Below the pieces are notes generated by a model, which saw nothing but the letters and a program-made list of their open reading frames with translations, made no database searches and was not told where the DNA came from. A program made the translations under genes and the position numbers. Shown here piece after piece: positions 21,194-29,872 of a DNA stretch of 64,000 nucleotides. Position 1 is the first letter of the stretch. Each line of letters starts with the position of its first letter. The DNA is from Legionella sp. (GTDB lineage Bacteria > Pseudomonadota > Gammaproteobacteria > Legionellales > Legionellaceae). The DNA is taken from the NCBI GenBank assembly GCA_013911415.1, contig JACETI010000001.1, positions 372,001-436,000 on the forward strand, read 5' to 3'.

Positions 21194-22909
21194 ATGACTA
21201 AATTTGAGGATCTACTTCGAGTACTACAAACCAACCATCCGCCCACAACCGTTAATTTAATCCATCATTATCTTCCCGAGGAATCAGCACTAAACCTGGC
21301 AGACGCTCTGATTGGAAATACAACGCTCACTTCCTTAAATTTAAAACATAATTTATTCGGCCCAACAGGGGTAACAGCGTTGGCAAAGGTTTTGGGTGAG
21401 CATCCTGCACTGAAGATATTGGATTTAAGTGTAAACAAGATGGGCGATGTTGGGGTAGAGGCGCTGGCGCATGCATTTGCAGGTAACCATGTATTGAAGA
21501 CTTTAAATTTAGCTGGAAATGCAATCACAGAAGACGGTGTAAAAAAATTAACTGACATTCTCCCAACCTATCCTGCACTTTCTGCACTCGATCTTAGTTG
21601 GAATCAATTTGGCAATAAAGGCGCTTATGTAATGGCTAATGCGCTTATCAATCTTGATCGCTTAAAAACGTTAGACTTAAGTTATAACCTTATTGATGGT
21701 AGAGGAGGAGTATCACTTGCGAATGCTTTAAGGTTAGAGCCCATTGGGTTAACTACATTGAACCTTGAGGGCAATCCGCTAGGAGAAGCCGGTGGACAAG
21801 CTTTGGCGCAAGCTCTGGAAAAAAATAAGACTTTAACTCATTTAGATCTTACCTTCACACAGCTTGGGGATAATGCAGCCAACGCAATATCACATTTTTT
21901 AACTCATAATGATTGCTTAAATTCACTCGATTTAACTTGGAACGAAATAAGTGATGCCGGTGGGATTGCATTAGCGAATGCCCTTAGCATTCACCCCTGT
22001 CTTCACACCTTGGAACTAAGGCATAACGAAATTGGGGATGCGACAGCCAAAGAGATAGCAAAAGCTTTGATAGGCAATACTGCACTTATTAAATTGAACC
22101 TTAGTGGGAATCAAATTACAGACGTTGGAGCCGTTGCTTTAGCAAAAGCACTTGAAAAAAACAATAGCTTAAGATCCCTGAATTTAAGCGACAACCGTGT
22201 TAAGAAGAGAGGTTTAGACGCTTTCACCAAAGAATTAGAAAGCAACACCACCTTATTAGAAATCAATCTAGGCAAGCTAACCGGAGGTAGTAGGCTTTAT
22301 GATTTATTAAAGCGTAATAACGATATATATCGTACAACCAGCCTACTAAAAGAAAAACTAGAGGAGATAACGTCTGCTCTATCAAAAGGAGAAAATGTTC
22401 AGTACAAAGTGAATGCATTTATACCTCTTCTAACGGCGATGAGTAGTGAGAGTAATGAATCCTATATACTAGACAACATAAAGCATGATCTAAAAATAAC
22501 GATTCTTGACTATTATGCGAAAGTAAAAAAAGAACCTCGTGATTATCAGAATATTTTACGTCTTTTTTTAATGTTACCAAAAGTAGAAGATAGTTTTTCA
22601 AATATTTTTACACATTGTTTAGGTGCATATTATTTATTGCCGAAAACTGAGATTGTTTCGGAACAAACAGGGCCACTTCAGGATTTCGAAACTGTTTACG
22701 CTTCTAAGGAAGAAACGTTTAAAAAAGTACGAAAAAAATTTTATGATTTTACGATCGAAGAGAGAACACTATTTCTTCAAATTCAAAATAAATTATTTCC
22801 TCAAACAGTAAGATTATTAGATCAAAATTTGATCCAATTATCTCTTTTTAAGAAACATGAAAAGGATGAAATGGAGAATATTAAAAAGAGAAGATGGTGT
22901 TTTTTTTAA
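21194..22909 (+). CDS. Leucine-rich repeat protein, ribonuclease-inhibitor/NLRC type
   Basis: 571 aa. From about residue 35 to 360 there are roughly 12 consecutive repeats of 28 residues with the pattern LxxLxLxxNxIxxxGxxxLAxALxxNxx. This is the ribonuclease-inhibitor-like class typical of eukaryotic NLR proteins. The remaining 200 residues are helical, charged and without recognisable motifs. They end in a basic run and WCFF, with the Cys at -3, so this is not a classical CaaX box. No signal peptide is present. Such proteins in Legionellales are often translocated effectors, but secretion is an inference. The gene lies 85 bp after mnmE and converges with rarA, with 3 bp between stops. Confidence 0.88.
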   Translation: MTKFEDLLRVLQTNHPPTTVNLIHHYLPEESALNLADALIGNTTLTSLNLKHNLFGPTGVTALAKVLGEHPALKILDLSVNKMGDVGVEALAHAFAGNHVLKTLNLAGNAITEDGVKKLTDILPTYPALSALDLSWNQFGNKGAYVMANALINLDRLKTLDLSYNLIDGRGGVSLANALRLEPIGLTTLNLEGNPLGEAGGQALAQALEKNKTLTHLDLTFTQLGDNAANAISHFLTHNDCLNSLDLTWNEISDAGGIALANALSIHPCLHTLELRHNEIGDATAKEIAKALIGNTALIKLNLSGNQITDVGAVALAKALEKNNSLRSLNLSDNRVKKRGLDAFTKELESNTTLLEINLGKLTGGSRLYDLLKRNNDIYRTTSLLKEKLEEITSALSKGENVQYKVNAFIPLLTAMSSESNESYILDNIKHDLKITILDYYAKVKKEPRDYQNILRLFLMLPKVEDSFSNIFTHCLGAYYLLPKTEIVSEQTGPLQDFETVYASKEETFKKVRKKFYDFTIEERTLFLQIQNKLFPQTVRLLDQNLIQLSLFKKHEKDEMENIKKRRWCFF

Positions 22910-22912
22910 TGC

Positions 22913-24193
22913 TTATTGCCCATCATCTATTTTCTTAAGGCGCTTCATTTTTTCGAGAATTTTGATTTCTAAGCCTTTTAAAACAGGTTGATACCAATTG
23001 GGCTGAATCATACCTTCAGGCAGATATTGTTCCCCAGCGGCGTACCCTTCTGGTTCATTTGGGGCATAGCGGTATCCACGCCCGTGTCCCATTTTTTTCA
23101 TTAAAGAGGTTGGAGCATTCCTTAAATGCAAAGGTACTTCACGGGATTTGTCTTGTTTTACATAAGCCATCGCTTGATTGAAGGCTTTGTAACCGGCAAC
23201 ACTTTTTTCGGTAATAGCCAGATAGATGACAGCTTGAGCTAAGGCAAGTTCACCTTCAGGAGATCCGAGTCGTTCATAAGACATCGCCGCTTCGTTAGCA
23301 ATCTGTATGCCTCTCGGATCGGCTAAGCCCACATCTTCACAAGCCATCCGAATTATTCTTCTTGCTAAATAACGGGGATCGACGCCGCCATCTAGCATAC
23401 GGCACAACCAATAAAGCGCAGCATCGGGTGATGAGCCGCGCACAGATTTATGCAGTGCTGAAATTTGATCGTAAAAAACGTCCCCTTCTTTATCAAATTG
23501 GCGTGTGGTCTGTGCAAGAATATTGAGTACATTTTTCTCAGTTATATGATTGAGATTTTGGCTTACACGCGCTTTATTTACCTGATCTAATGCATTCAAA
23601 AGCTTCCTAGCATCACCATCAGCGTATGCAATGATTGTTTTCTTTGCTTTATTATCAAAAGTAATTGATGAAAATATTCTCTTTTGAGTTCTTTCAAAAA
23701 GTTCGGTTAATTCTTCATTCGTTAGAGGTTTTAAAACATAAATTTGGGTTCTAGATAATAAAGATGAATTTATTTCAAATGAGGGATTTTCGGTGGTAGC
23801 ACCGATGAGAATGAATAAGCCAGATTCGACAAAAGGTAATAGCGCGTCCTGCTGAGCCTTATTAAATCGATGAATTTCATCAACGAATAAAATAGTCTGC
23901 TTGTTGTTTAATAAATAGCTTTGGGCTTTTTCGATCGCATTACGAATATCTTTTACGCCTGCATATACTGCAGACAATGCGACCCATTCACAATCGAAAG
24001 CATCTGCCGTTAATCGAGCAATAGTCGTTTTACCCACTCCTGGTGGCCCCCAAAGAATCATCGACGGCAGTTTGCCGCTTGAGAAATTTAATCGTAAGGG
24101 TTTTCCAGGAGCTAAAAGATGGCTTTGGCCGATAACTTCGTCTATATGTTTAGGCCTTAAGAACTCTGCTAATGGGGGTATGGGTGTATTCAT
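22913..24193 (-). CDS. rarA: Replication-associated recombination protein A (MgsA family)
   Basis: AAA+ ATPase related to clamp loaders and RuvB that acts at stalled forks and binds SSB. The 426-aa size is typical. Walker A GPPGVGKTT is near residue 50, Walker B FVDEIHRFN near 105, and sensor GATTENPSFE near 132. The C-terminal tetramerisation domain includes SPDAALYWL and the conserved HLRNAPT and GHGRGYRYAPN elements. The N-terminal LAEFLRPKHIDEVIGQ is the family signature. It is followed downstream only by the convergent LRR gene. Confidence 0.97.
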   Translation of the reverse strand: MNTPIPPLAEFLRPKHIDEVIGQSHLLAPGKPLRLNFSSGKLPSMILWGPPGVGKTTIARLTADAFDCEWVALSAVYAGVKDIRNAIEKAQSYLLNNKQTILFVDEIHRFNKAQQDALLPFVESGLFILIGATTENPSFEINSSLLSRTQIYVLKPLTNEELTELFERTQKRIFSSITFDNKAKKTIIAYADGDARKLLNALDQVNKARVSQNLNHITEKNVLNILAQTTRQFDKEGDVFYDQISALHKSVRGSSPDAALYWLCRMLDGGVDPRYLARRIIRMACEDVGLADPRGIQIANEAAMSYERLGSPEGELALAQAVIYLAITEKSVAGYKAFNQAMAYVKQDKSREVPLHLRNAPTSLMKKMGHGRGYRYAPNEPEGYAAGEQYLPEGMIQPNWYQPVLKGLEIKILEKMKRLKKIDDGQ

Positions 24194-24259
24194 AAGCGTT
24201 AATTAAATTAAGGAGGTTGGATGTTCTATTTGTTTGTGAATTTTCTTGTGATGCAAGCA

Positions 24260-25096
24260 TTATACAAAATTTTTTATTTCAATCAGGTTTTTCTGCATTG
24301 TACGGCTCACTCCGTTTTCGTAAAAGATTACATCATTAATCTTGGATACTATTTGAACTCCCATTAGACCATTGGTTAAAAACACCTCATCAGCGCTTAA
24401 TAAGTCATCGATTTTAATTGTTTTCTCTATCAATGGAAATCCATGAGTAAACTCTTGCAATAAAATACTTCTGACAACACCAGGTAAGGCGCCATCAGCT
24501 AATAATGGCGTATAGATTTTTTTATCCTTGACCATAAAAATATTGGTAATTCCCCCATCCGCAATATTCCCAGCTGTATTTAATAATATAGCCTCATCAT
24601 ATCCATGCTCTACGGCTTCTTTCTTAGCTAGAATATTATCCAAATAACTAAGGGATTTGATACGGCAACAGGGCGAATGTTCATTTTTTCTAATAGTGAC
24701 AATTCGACAAGAAAAATTTTGCTGATGGAGGGGGAAATATTCGTTAGCAGCAATGACATAGTTAGGTAGGGGGTTTGATAAGGGATAAATTCCTCTCGAG
24801 GATTCTCCATGCGTTAAGCTAAGGCGTATAGCCGCAATTTTATCTCTAAGATTATTATCATCTAAGAGTGTTGTTATCATTTGCTGCAATTTTTTTTTGC
24901 AAAAGGGAAGAGGTATATCAATTAATTGCGTGCTTGTTTCAAGCCGGTGCCAGTGATAATCTAATCCTGGAATTGCTGATTTATTGGAAAGTATGGTTTC
25001 AAAAAGGCCATGACCTAGAGTGAATCCTCGATCGTTAGGTTTAATGCAAGGGAGATCGCTTGATAACAGATTACCATTGTAAATAATCGTTGGCAT
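24260..25096 (-). CDS. pabC: Aminodeoxychorismate lyase (class IV PLP enzyme)
   Basis: Predicted to release p-aminobenzoate and pyruvate from aminodeoxychorismate for folate synthesis. The 278-aa protein has the class IV aminotransferase fold: DRGFTLGHGLFETI near residue 22, the likely PLP lysine in RIKSLSYLDN near residue 148, and the cofactor phosphate region ADGGITNIF. D-amino-acid or branched-chain aminotransferases share this fold, so the assignment rests on length and the KSLSYLDN context. The other folate gene in the window, folP, is far away. It reads in the same direction as rarA across a 66-bp gap. Confidence 0.82.
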   Translation of the reverse strand: MPTIIYNGNLLSSDLPCIKPNDRGFTLGHGLFETILSNKSAIPGLDYHWHRLETSTQLIDIPLPFCKKKLQQMITTLLDDNNLRDKIAAIRLSLTHGESSRGIYPLSNPLPNYVIAANEYFPLHQQNFSCRIVTIRKNEHSPCCRIKSLSYLDNILAKKEAVEHGYDEAILLNTAGNIADGGITNIFMVKDKKIYTPLLADGALPGVVRSILLQEFTHGFPLIEKTIKIDDLLSADEVFLTNGLMGVQIVSKINDVIFYENGVSRTMQKNLIEIKNFV

Positions 25097-25309
25097 AGGA
25101 ATAGAGTACTGTATTTGTTAAGTCTTATAACAAGACTAAAGGATTTTAAGGGAATATTAACTTTCAAATAACTTTTTAACACTCAAGTGAACAGAATGTT
25201 AAATTATACGCTGCTTGAGTAATAAGGTCATCTAAAAATTTATGGTCAAATTCTAATAAGATTATATTCAAGTAACAGGCTTCTTCTATCGGTAGGGGTA
25301 TCGATTAAA

Positions 25310-26203
25310 TTGAAAAAATTTTTTTGTACACATAAGTCGGCACAGCTCGAGGAAGCAGATCATGTATTGAATCGATACAATGCACCAGAGAACGAAGAGA
25401 TAATTTTAGATAATCAGCCTTTTAAAAGCCAATGGCAAGCGTTTATAGATCTATCACCACCCTTTCATTCACATCTTTTAAAAACATTTAACCAACAAGA
25501 TAAATTTCAACTCGATGAAACCTTTGATCTTGAAGAGGAAGGAATCACAGGCACTACTCCATTAATAAATGCGGCGATGTCTAATCATATTACCGCTGTG
25601 CGAGAACTATGCAAAGCCAAGGCTAACATTTTGGCAAAAGAACCAATGCATAGTAATACCGCTTTACTATGGGCCATTGCCAATAGCAATATAGAAGCAG
25701 CGCTTATTTTACTAGACTCAAACTTAGTAGAGGACAGATTAATAACCTTAGTAGCCAATCAGCCGTGCATCGATGGTCATACACCGCTAATCTTAGCTGT
25801 GGCCAAAGGCTGGCATCACGCAAATGCTCCATCTCCTCAAAGTTTGACTCAATCGAATGTCATTTTAAAACTCTTGGAATTGGGGGTGGACGTAAATGCT
25901 CAAGATAATACCGGTAGAACAGCGCTTCATTATGCATTTCTTCATCGAGATTTCCGCTGTATTCAGTACCTAATCAAAGCTGGCGCAGATATTGAGATTA
26001 TTGACAAAAATAAAAAAGATCCTAGCATCATGGGAAAGTTATCCTATGAACTTGCGCATTCCATCTTAACAGAAACTGTCAGTGCTGGCCTCACTTGTTG
26101 CCCTGAAAACTGGTACGATGGAAACGAGTTTGATAAAAATGTGGAAGCCTTCTTGTTTCACCGTTCTATAACAGCCGCCTATACTAGATGTTCACTTATT
26201 TAG
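25310..26203 (+). CDS. Ankyrin-repeat protein, 297 aa
   Basis: About four ankyrin units are visible: residues 78-110 (TPLINAAMSNHITAVRELC), 112-145 (TALLWAIANSNIEAALILL), 158-200 (TPLILAVAKG) and 205-240 (TALHYAFLHRDFRCIQYLI). They are flanked by an unassigned N-terminal 75 aa and a C-terminal 55 aa with paired cysteines (TCCPENW). No signal or membrane segment is present. The start is a TTG with GTAGGGG about 9 bp upstream; no ATG lies nearby in frame. The 3' end overlaps the convergent pilin-like gene by 12 bp. The role is unknown; an effector-type function is possible. Confidence 0.8.
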   Translation: MKKFFCTHKSAQLEEADHVLNRYNAPENEEIILDNQPFKSQWQAFIDLSPPFHSHLLKTFNQQDKFQLDETFDLEEEGITGTTPLINAAMSNHITAVRELCKAKANILAKEPMHSNTALLWAIANSNIEAALILLDSNLVEDRLITLVANQPCIDGHTPLILAVAKGWHHANAPSPQSLTQSNVILKLLELGVDVNAQDNTGRTALHYAFLHRDFRCIQYLIKAGADIEIIDKNKKDPSIMGKLSYELAHSILTETVSAGLTCCPENWYDGNEFDKNVEAFLFHRSITAAYTRCSLI

Positions 26204-26716
26204 AAAAGTGACGCGGCCAATACGATTTACAACAAGTCGGGCATGGTTGCCGTTCTTGTCGGTTAAAAGAAAATGTCCACTGATTGCAGCATGCCTTAGG
26301 TCTTCTGAAAAGACTAAATAATGGTTTGATTGAAATCCACTCCAAGATAAATTAATGCCTGGCTGACTCCACCTCCATTCATACAGTAATTCATCCTTGT
26401 CCTTTTCGTATTGATGTTTTTCATTGTCCACAAATAAAATCATCCCTTGAGACCAATCCTTTGAAGGGTTCGAAGGTGTGAGTGCGAGTCGTCGGTTTGA
26501 GAATAAGGAAATATTGCGAGCATACCGAATGGCTGTGGATAATTCATTAGAACGTGCAATAAGATGGTTTTTCATTTGTAAAGCACTACCTAAGGGTAGG
26601 CTTAGACAATAGAGAATCGAAAGAATACCTAGTACACAAATAAATTCAATTAACGTAAATCCGATGTCGGAAAGGTTAATAAGTCGTTGATTTTCTGCCG
26701 AACGTTCTATCTTCAT
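26192..26716 (-). CDS. Type IV pilin-like / GspH-FimT-type minor pseudopilin
   Basis: The N-terminal leader ends in a prepilin-peptidase site, G-FTLIE (near residue 19-24), followed by a hydrophobic helix (FICVLGILSILYCLSLPLG). The globular part carries the ARNISLFSNRRLALTPS pattern of the GspH/FimT domain. The 174-aa length fits minor pilins. It could cap a type IV pilus (FimT) or a type II secretion pseudopilus (GspH); no other pilus or Gsp gene lies in the window. If it serves type II secretion, the exported M28 aminopeptidase at 18.5 kb is a plausible client. The leader is unusually long at about 18 residues. Confidence 0.88.
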   Translation of the reverse strand: MKIERSAENQRLINLSDIGFTLIEFICVLGILSILYCLSLPLGSALQMKNHLIARSNELSTAIRYARNISLFSNRRLALTPSNPSKDWSQGMILFVDNEKHQYEKDKDELLYEWRWSQPGINLSWSGFQSNHYLVFSEDLRHAAISGHFLLTDKNGNHARLVVNRIGRVTFLNK

Positions 26717-26991
26717 TTCAATAACAGATGACCTTAAAAAGACTGAAGATAGAGCATGTTTTCTCCAGTTCTAGTATAAGAGTTTTTTTAACAAGGGAGG
26801 ATACTTCAATTTTGCTTTGGAAAGCATCGTATTTTTAATTTTTCCTAATATTAATCCTATCAAATGAGGAGGCTATCTACTTTTAATTCTTCCGACCCGA
26901 TAAATGGGGTATTAATTTTCTTTTAAAGATAAATTCTTTTAACATGTTCATACTTGATTAAGGAATATGTCTTCAATAACAAGGAAATACC

Positions 26992-27306
26992 ATGAGAATA
27001 CAATACGAAAAGCCTCATCCAGCGCTATTTATTAGCAAAAGAGATAAAGATAATATCGAAATATGGCATGATCATCCTGAAAAATTTGATACAGGTTATT
27101 TGTATAATGAGAACCTTGATGCGGGACAGAAGGCCACGATAAACAATACTATTAATGAACAGTCTGCTAAGATCCAAGGATGTAAGGCCTTTTTTAATTT
27201 TTTCAAATCTGTTAATTTAAAAAATCCTAATGCCTCTGCAATCGTGTCTGCAGCAGTTGCCGAAGATGAAGCAATCTTAAAAAGTTTGACTCAAAAAAAC
27301 TTCTGA
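26992..27306 (+). CDS. Orphan hypothetical protein, 104 aa
   Basis: Not recognised. A 104-aa soluble protein with an AAGGAA ribosome site 6 bp upstream of the ATG, rich in Lys, Asn and Ile. There is a short FFNFFKS hydrophobic patch near residue 66 and an alanine-rich tail. It is followed by a perfect 9-bp hairpin at 27328-27352. It lies in a low-GC stretch of orphan genes between the pilin-like gene and the UDG gene. Confidence 0.6.
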   Translation: MRIQYEKPHPALFISKRDKDNIEIWHDHPEKFDTGYLYNENLDAGQKATINNTINEQSAKIQGCKAFFNFFKSVNLKNPNASAIVSAAVAEDEAILKSLTQKNF

Positions 27307-27327
27307 TTTATTAGACCACTTTCTAAA

Positions 27328-27352
27328 GAGTACAAGTTCTCTCCTTGTACTC
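27328..27352. terminator. Terminator-like hairpin after the 104-aa orphan
   Basis: A perfect 9-bp inverted repeat, GAGTACAAG and CTTGTACTC, with a 7-nt loop starts 22 bp beyond the stop at 27306. No T-tract follows on either strand, so a classical rho-independent terminator is not fully supported. Confidence 0.4.
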
Positions 27353-27551
27353 GACTGCAGATTCCATAGGTAACACTCTTTGACGTTTTCCGCTATTTTC
27401 CACGTTGCTCAAAAATTCAATAACTATTTAATAATTCACTCACAAGGATAAGTACTTGTAGTAGAATTGATTTTAGATATACCCTAAATCAATTTATCTA
27501 CCAGGCTTTCATGCAGTATCAGATTTTCTGAATAACAATAAGAGTAACGTT

Positions 27552-28412
27552 ATGCCCAATGAAATGGATCCAGATCTTAAAAAATTAATCAATTTCCTAA
27601 ATGATTTAAATAAGAAAGAACCCTATGGTCTTCGCAAGGATGTACCCTGTCATGTTCTTAAAAAAATACAAAAAGATTTAAAGGAAACCTTTGGAGAGGA
27701 TGCTGAAGAAAAAGATTTTGAGTTAGCAGAATATAGTGCTGAACGGTTAACAACGGAGCCCCTTAATAAAATTAAACTGGTTATAGCTCACGCACTGAGT
27801 CGCTACTATAGAATTGAAGATTATTTTGATGCATATAGCAAAAAACCTGACGTCAAAGTTTTCATGAGTGGTGGTGCCTGTAAGAAGAAACTTAATAATT
27901 TAGGCATTTCGTTAGTAAATTCTAAATTTGGAATACCTCCTGCCAAGCGACGATTTGCTAAGACGCCCCAGGAAGTCGATCATTTTTTAAATCAGATAAA
28001 ACCGAATCAAGTCGCAGACTTATTTGAGTACGCTTATCAAAAAAACATGTACTTCGGTGATCTGATAAATTTTTTAAGGATTGCCAGCTGTAGATACCGT
28101 GGTGATTGTCTTAGGTTGGGCAATAAATCGTATAACGAATACATTCAAGAGAAAAATTCAAACGCAGCGTTTCAGTTCTTTTTAAGCGATAAATCTCATT
28201 TGAAGCACCTAAATTGTCAATCTGACTCTCCAGCACCTTTGACTAAAGTTGAGATGCCCTTAAATGCTCAACCTTCTTCTGTTTTAGGTAGGCATTTTTT
28301 CGAAAAGTCGATACCTTCGGGGACGAAAAAAATGAAGATTCAAGAGGATGGAAAAAAAGGCGATCTCAAAAACGATTATTTTTTTGAGAGCTTCGCTTTC
28401 AGTAAAAATTAA
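27552..28412 (+). CDS. Orphan hypothetical protein, 286 aa
   Basis: Not recognised. The 286-aa product is soluble and Lys/Asp-rich. The N-terminal 85 residues form a charged helical region, the middle contains FMSGGACKKKLNNLGISLVNSKFG, and the last 70 residues are low-complexity and polar. There is no signal peptide or membrane segment. The ATG lacks a strong Shine-Dalgarno sequence. The preceding 245-bp gap contains only short inverted repeats. AT-rich composition and absence of family features suggest a lineage-specific gene. Confidence 0.65.
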   Translation: MPNEMDPDLKKLINFLNDLNKKEPYGLRKDVPCHVLKKIQKDLKETFGEDAEEKDFELAEYSAERLTTEPLNKIKLVIAHALSRYYRIEDYFDAYSKKPDVKVFMSGGACKKKLNNLGISLVNSKFGIPPAKRRFAKTPQEVDHFLNQIKPNQVADLFEYAYQKNMYFGDLINFLRIASCRYRGDCLRLGNKSYNEYIQEKNSNAAFQFFLSDKSHLKHLNCQSDSPAPLTKVEMPLNAQPSSVLGRHFFEKSIPSGTKKMKIQEDGKKGDLKNDYFFESFAFSKN

Positions 28413-28469
28413 ATAATGTTCATAAGCATAAGTATAAGTTTATCTTCTAATGGTTGGATAAATTAGTTA

Positions 28470-28644
28470 TTAATTAAGAGGTGGTAATTGCAATGGCCTT
28501 TGGATGATTTCTGACAAGGCATCATTCTTTGGAACAGAATAATTTAACGGCACATGATGATCTCTTGAATTTCACAGCAGTTGCAACGCGTTTAAACTCT
28601 TCGAAGGTAATTTCGTGACAATTTGGGGTGAGGTTAACATTCAT
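28470..28644 (-). pseudogene. Remnant of a small reading frame with a frameshift
   Basis: On the minus strand a frame beginning at ATG 28644 (NLTPNCHEITFEEF..) runs in a plausible coding style. Near 28560-28566 it must shift by one base to continue as HHVPLNYSVPKNDALSEIIQ to the TAA at 28470-28472. Both halves have amphipathic, coding-like composition, while the alternative frames do not. It lies just downstream of the larger frameshifted frame (28764-29720) and may be the tail of the same decayed locus. The function is unknown. Confidence 0.4.
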
Positions 28645-28690
28645 AGAGTATTTAAAGAACTTATTTCAATGTTTTCCTTTTGGTCGAGAA

Positions 28691-28718
28691 GAGCACCCCT
28701 TATATATGAGGGGCGCTC
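28691..28718. repeat. Strong imperfect hairpin
   Basis: GAGCACCCC and GGGGCGCTC form a 9-bp stem with a single A/C mismatch on the plus strand (a G-U pair in minus-strand RNA) and a 10-nt AT loop. It separates two decayed minus-strand frames. No T-tract follows, so it could be a degenerate terminator or a REP-like element. Confidence 0.45.
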
Positions 28719-28763
28719 TCTCAGTTCTCATATTTGTTTATTAATAATTACAATGATTTTGGA

Positions 28764-29720
28764 CTACTGTAAATTAGGCAAAAACGTTGTCGACAATGCG
28801 ATTGGTTGTGCAATTGTTTTCAATTTTTTTTGCATATCTTCGTTTTGTTTTCGGAGCCTCGTAACAAAGTACAAGGGAGATCTCTGATAAGGCCCAAGGT
28901 TTGTCAGCAAATCGTTAGATTCTATCGTTTGTAAAGGAAGTACAGAGCTATCCTTCTCTACCTTATTTAAGAACTGCTGAGCATTCAGCTAGCATTGATT
29001 CTAATTTGGAGGTATCTTTTTTCAGTTTTTTTTGTAGCTCAATGTAGGGGATAAGTATATCTCCTATTGTATATAAACTTTTTTCTTCTCTAATTTTGAT
29101 AATAATAGGATATCGGTCATTAAGCACTATATTAAAAGCGTCCTTTAACAATATTTTTATTCCACTTAAGGAGAAGTTATATTTGGTTGCAAGTTGCGTT
29201 GCAATTTCTGTGACTAGGTTTTTTTGTTTTTGATTTATCCAATGCTTCGATAATGTGTTTTAGGTGTTTTTCTAGGCCAAGATTAATAATGCTTTTTTTG
29301 AAGTCAATAATACCTCTGGCTGGTAAGTTATTATCTCGTTTAAAGGAATTTGAATTAAGGAAAGATTGTTTTAATAAATCGTGCATGCGATGCTGGTAAG
29401 CAGGATGTTTAATGATGCTGATATTAAAATCTTTACGGAGTAAATTTTCCAACCTTTTACCGGTAATGTGGAACGTATCCCATTGTTGTTTACTGTATTC
29501 CTCACATATTGACTCTATGGTTAAAGGACAATTTCTAGGATAATTCTGAATCACATTCCCAATATTTTTCATAACCAATGTCTGCAGGATATCTTTTACC
29601 AGCGATGTTTTTACCTATCAGTGATGGTTTTTCTTGCGATTCTGTATTACCTAATTTCGAAGAGATAATTGAAAAATTAGAACTGGCGTCTATCAGGTTT
29701 GTTTCATTTAATGGTTTCAT
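28764..29720 (-). pseudogene. Orphan gene broken by at least three single-base frameshifts
   Basis: Reading from ATG 29720, coding-like sequence moves through three frames. It starts as MKPLNETNLIDAS.. and shifts near the A5 run at 29608-29612 into KTSLVKDILQTLVMKN. It shifts again at the A7 run at 29219-29225 into NLVTEIATQLATKYNF, then between 28963 and 28991 into QQFLNKVEKDSS, ending at TAG 28764-28766. Each shift equals one extra base, and the joined product would be about 317 aa, soluble, helical and Lys-rich. I do not recognise it. Separate short genes are less likely because each segment is open across the junctions without its own ribosome site. Sequencing error at homopolymers could explain two of the three shifts. 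Confidence 0.65.
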
Positions 29721-29872
29721 ATTAATATAATTTTCATAAAAAAATTTAATTATAGACCAATTCTAATGAAAATTATAAAAAATGAATATTCTTTAATTAA
29801 TGCCTGGCTAGAATTTTTCTTCAATACCTCAGTTCATTTATTATAGGTTGATGCTTTTGATTTTAAACAGGA

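Noticed and set aside
22898-22909. C-terminal WCFF of the LRR protein as a prenylation (CaaX) box
   Set aside because: The cysteine is third from the end, not fourth, and no CC or CXC ending is present, so it does not meet the CaaX rule.
28615-28887. Plus-strand 90-aa reading frame
   Set aside because: It starts with GTG without a ribosome site and lies antisense to the better-supported frameshifted minus-strand gene.
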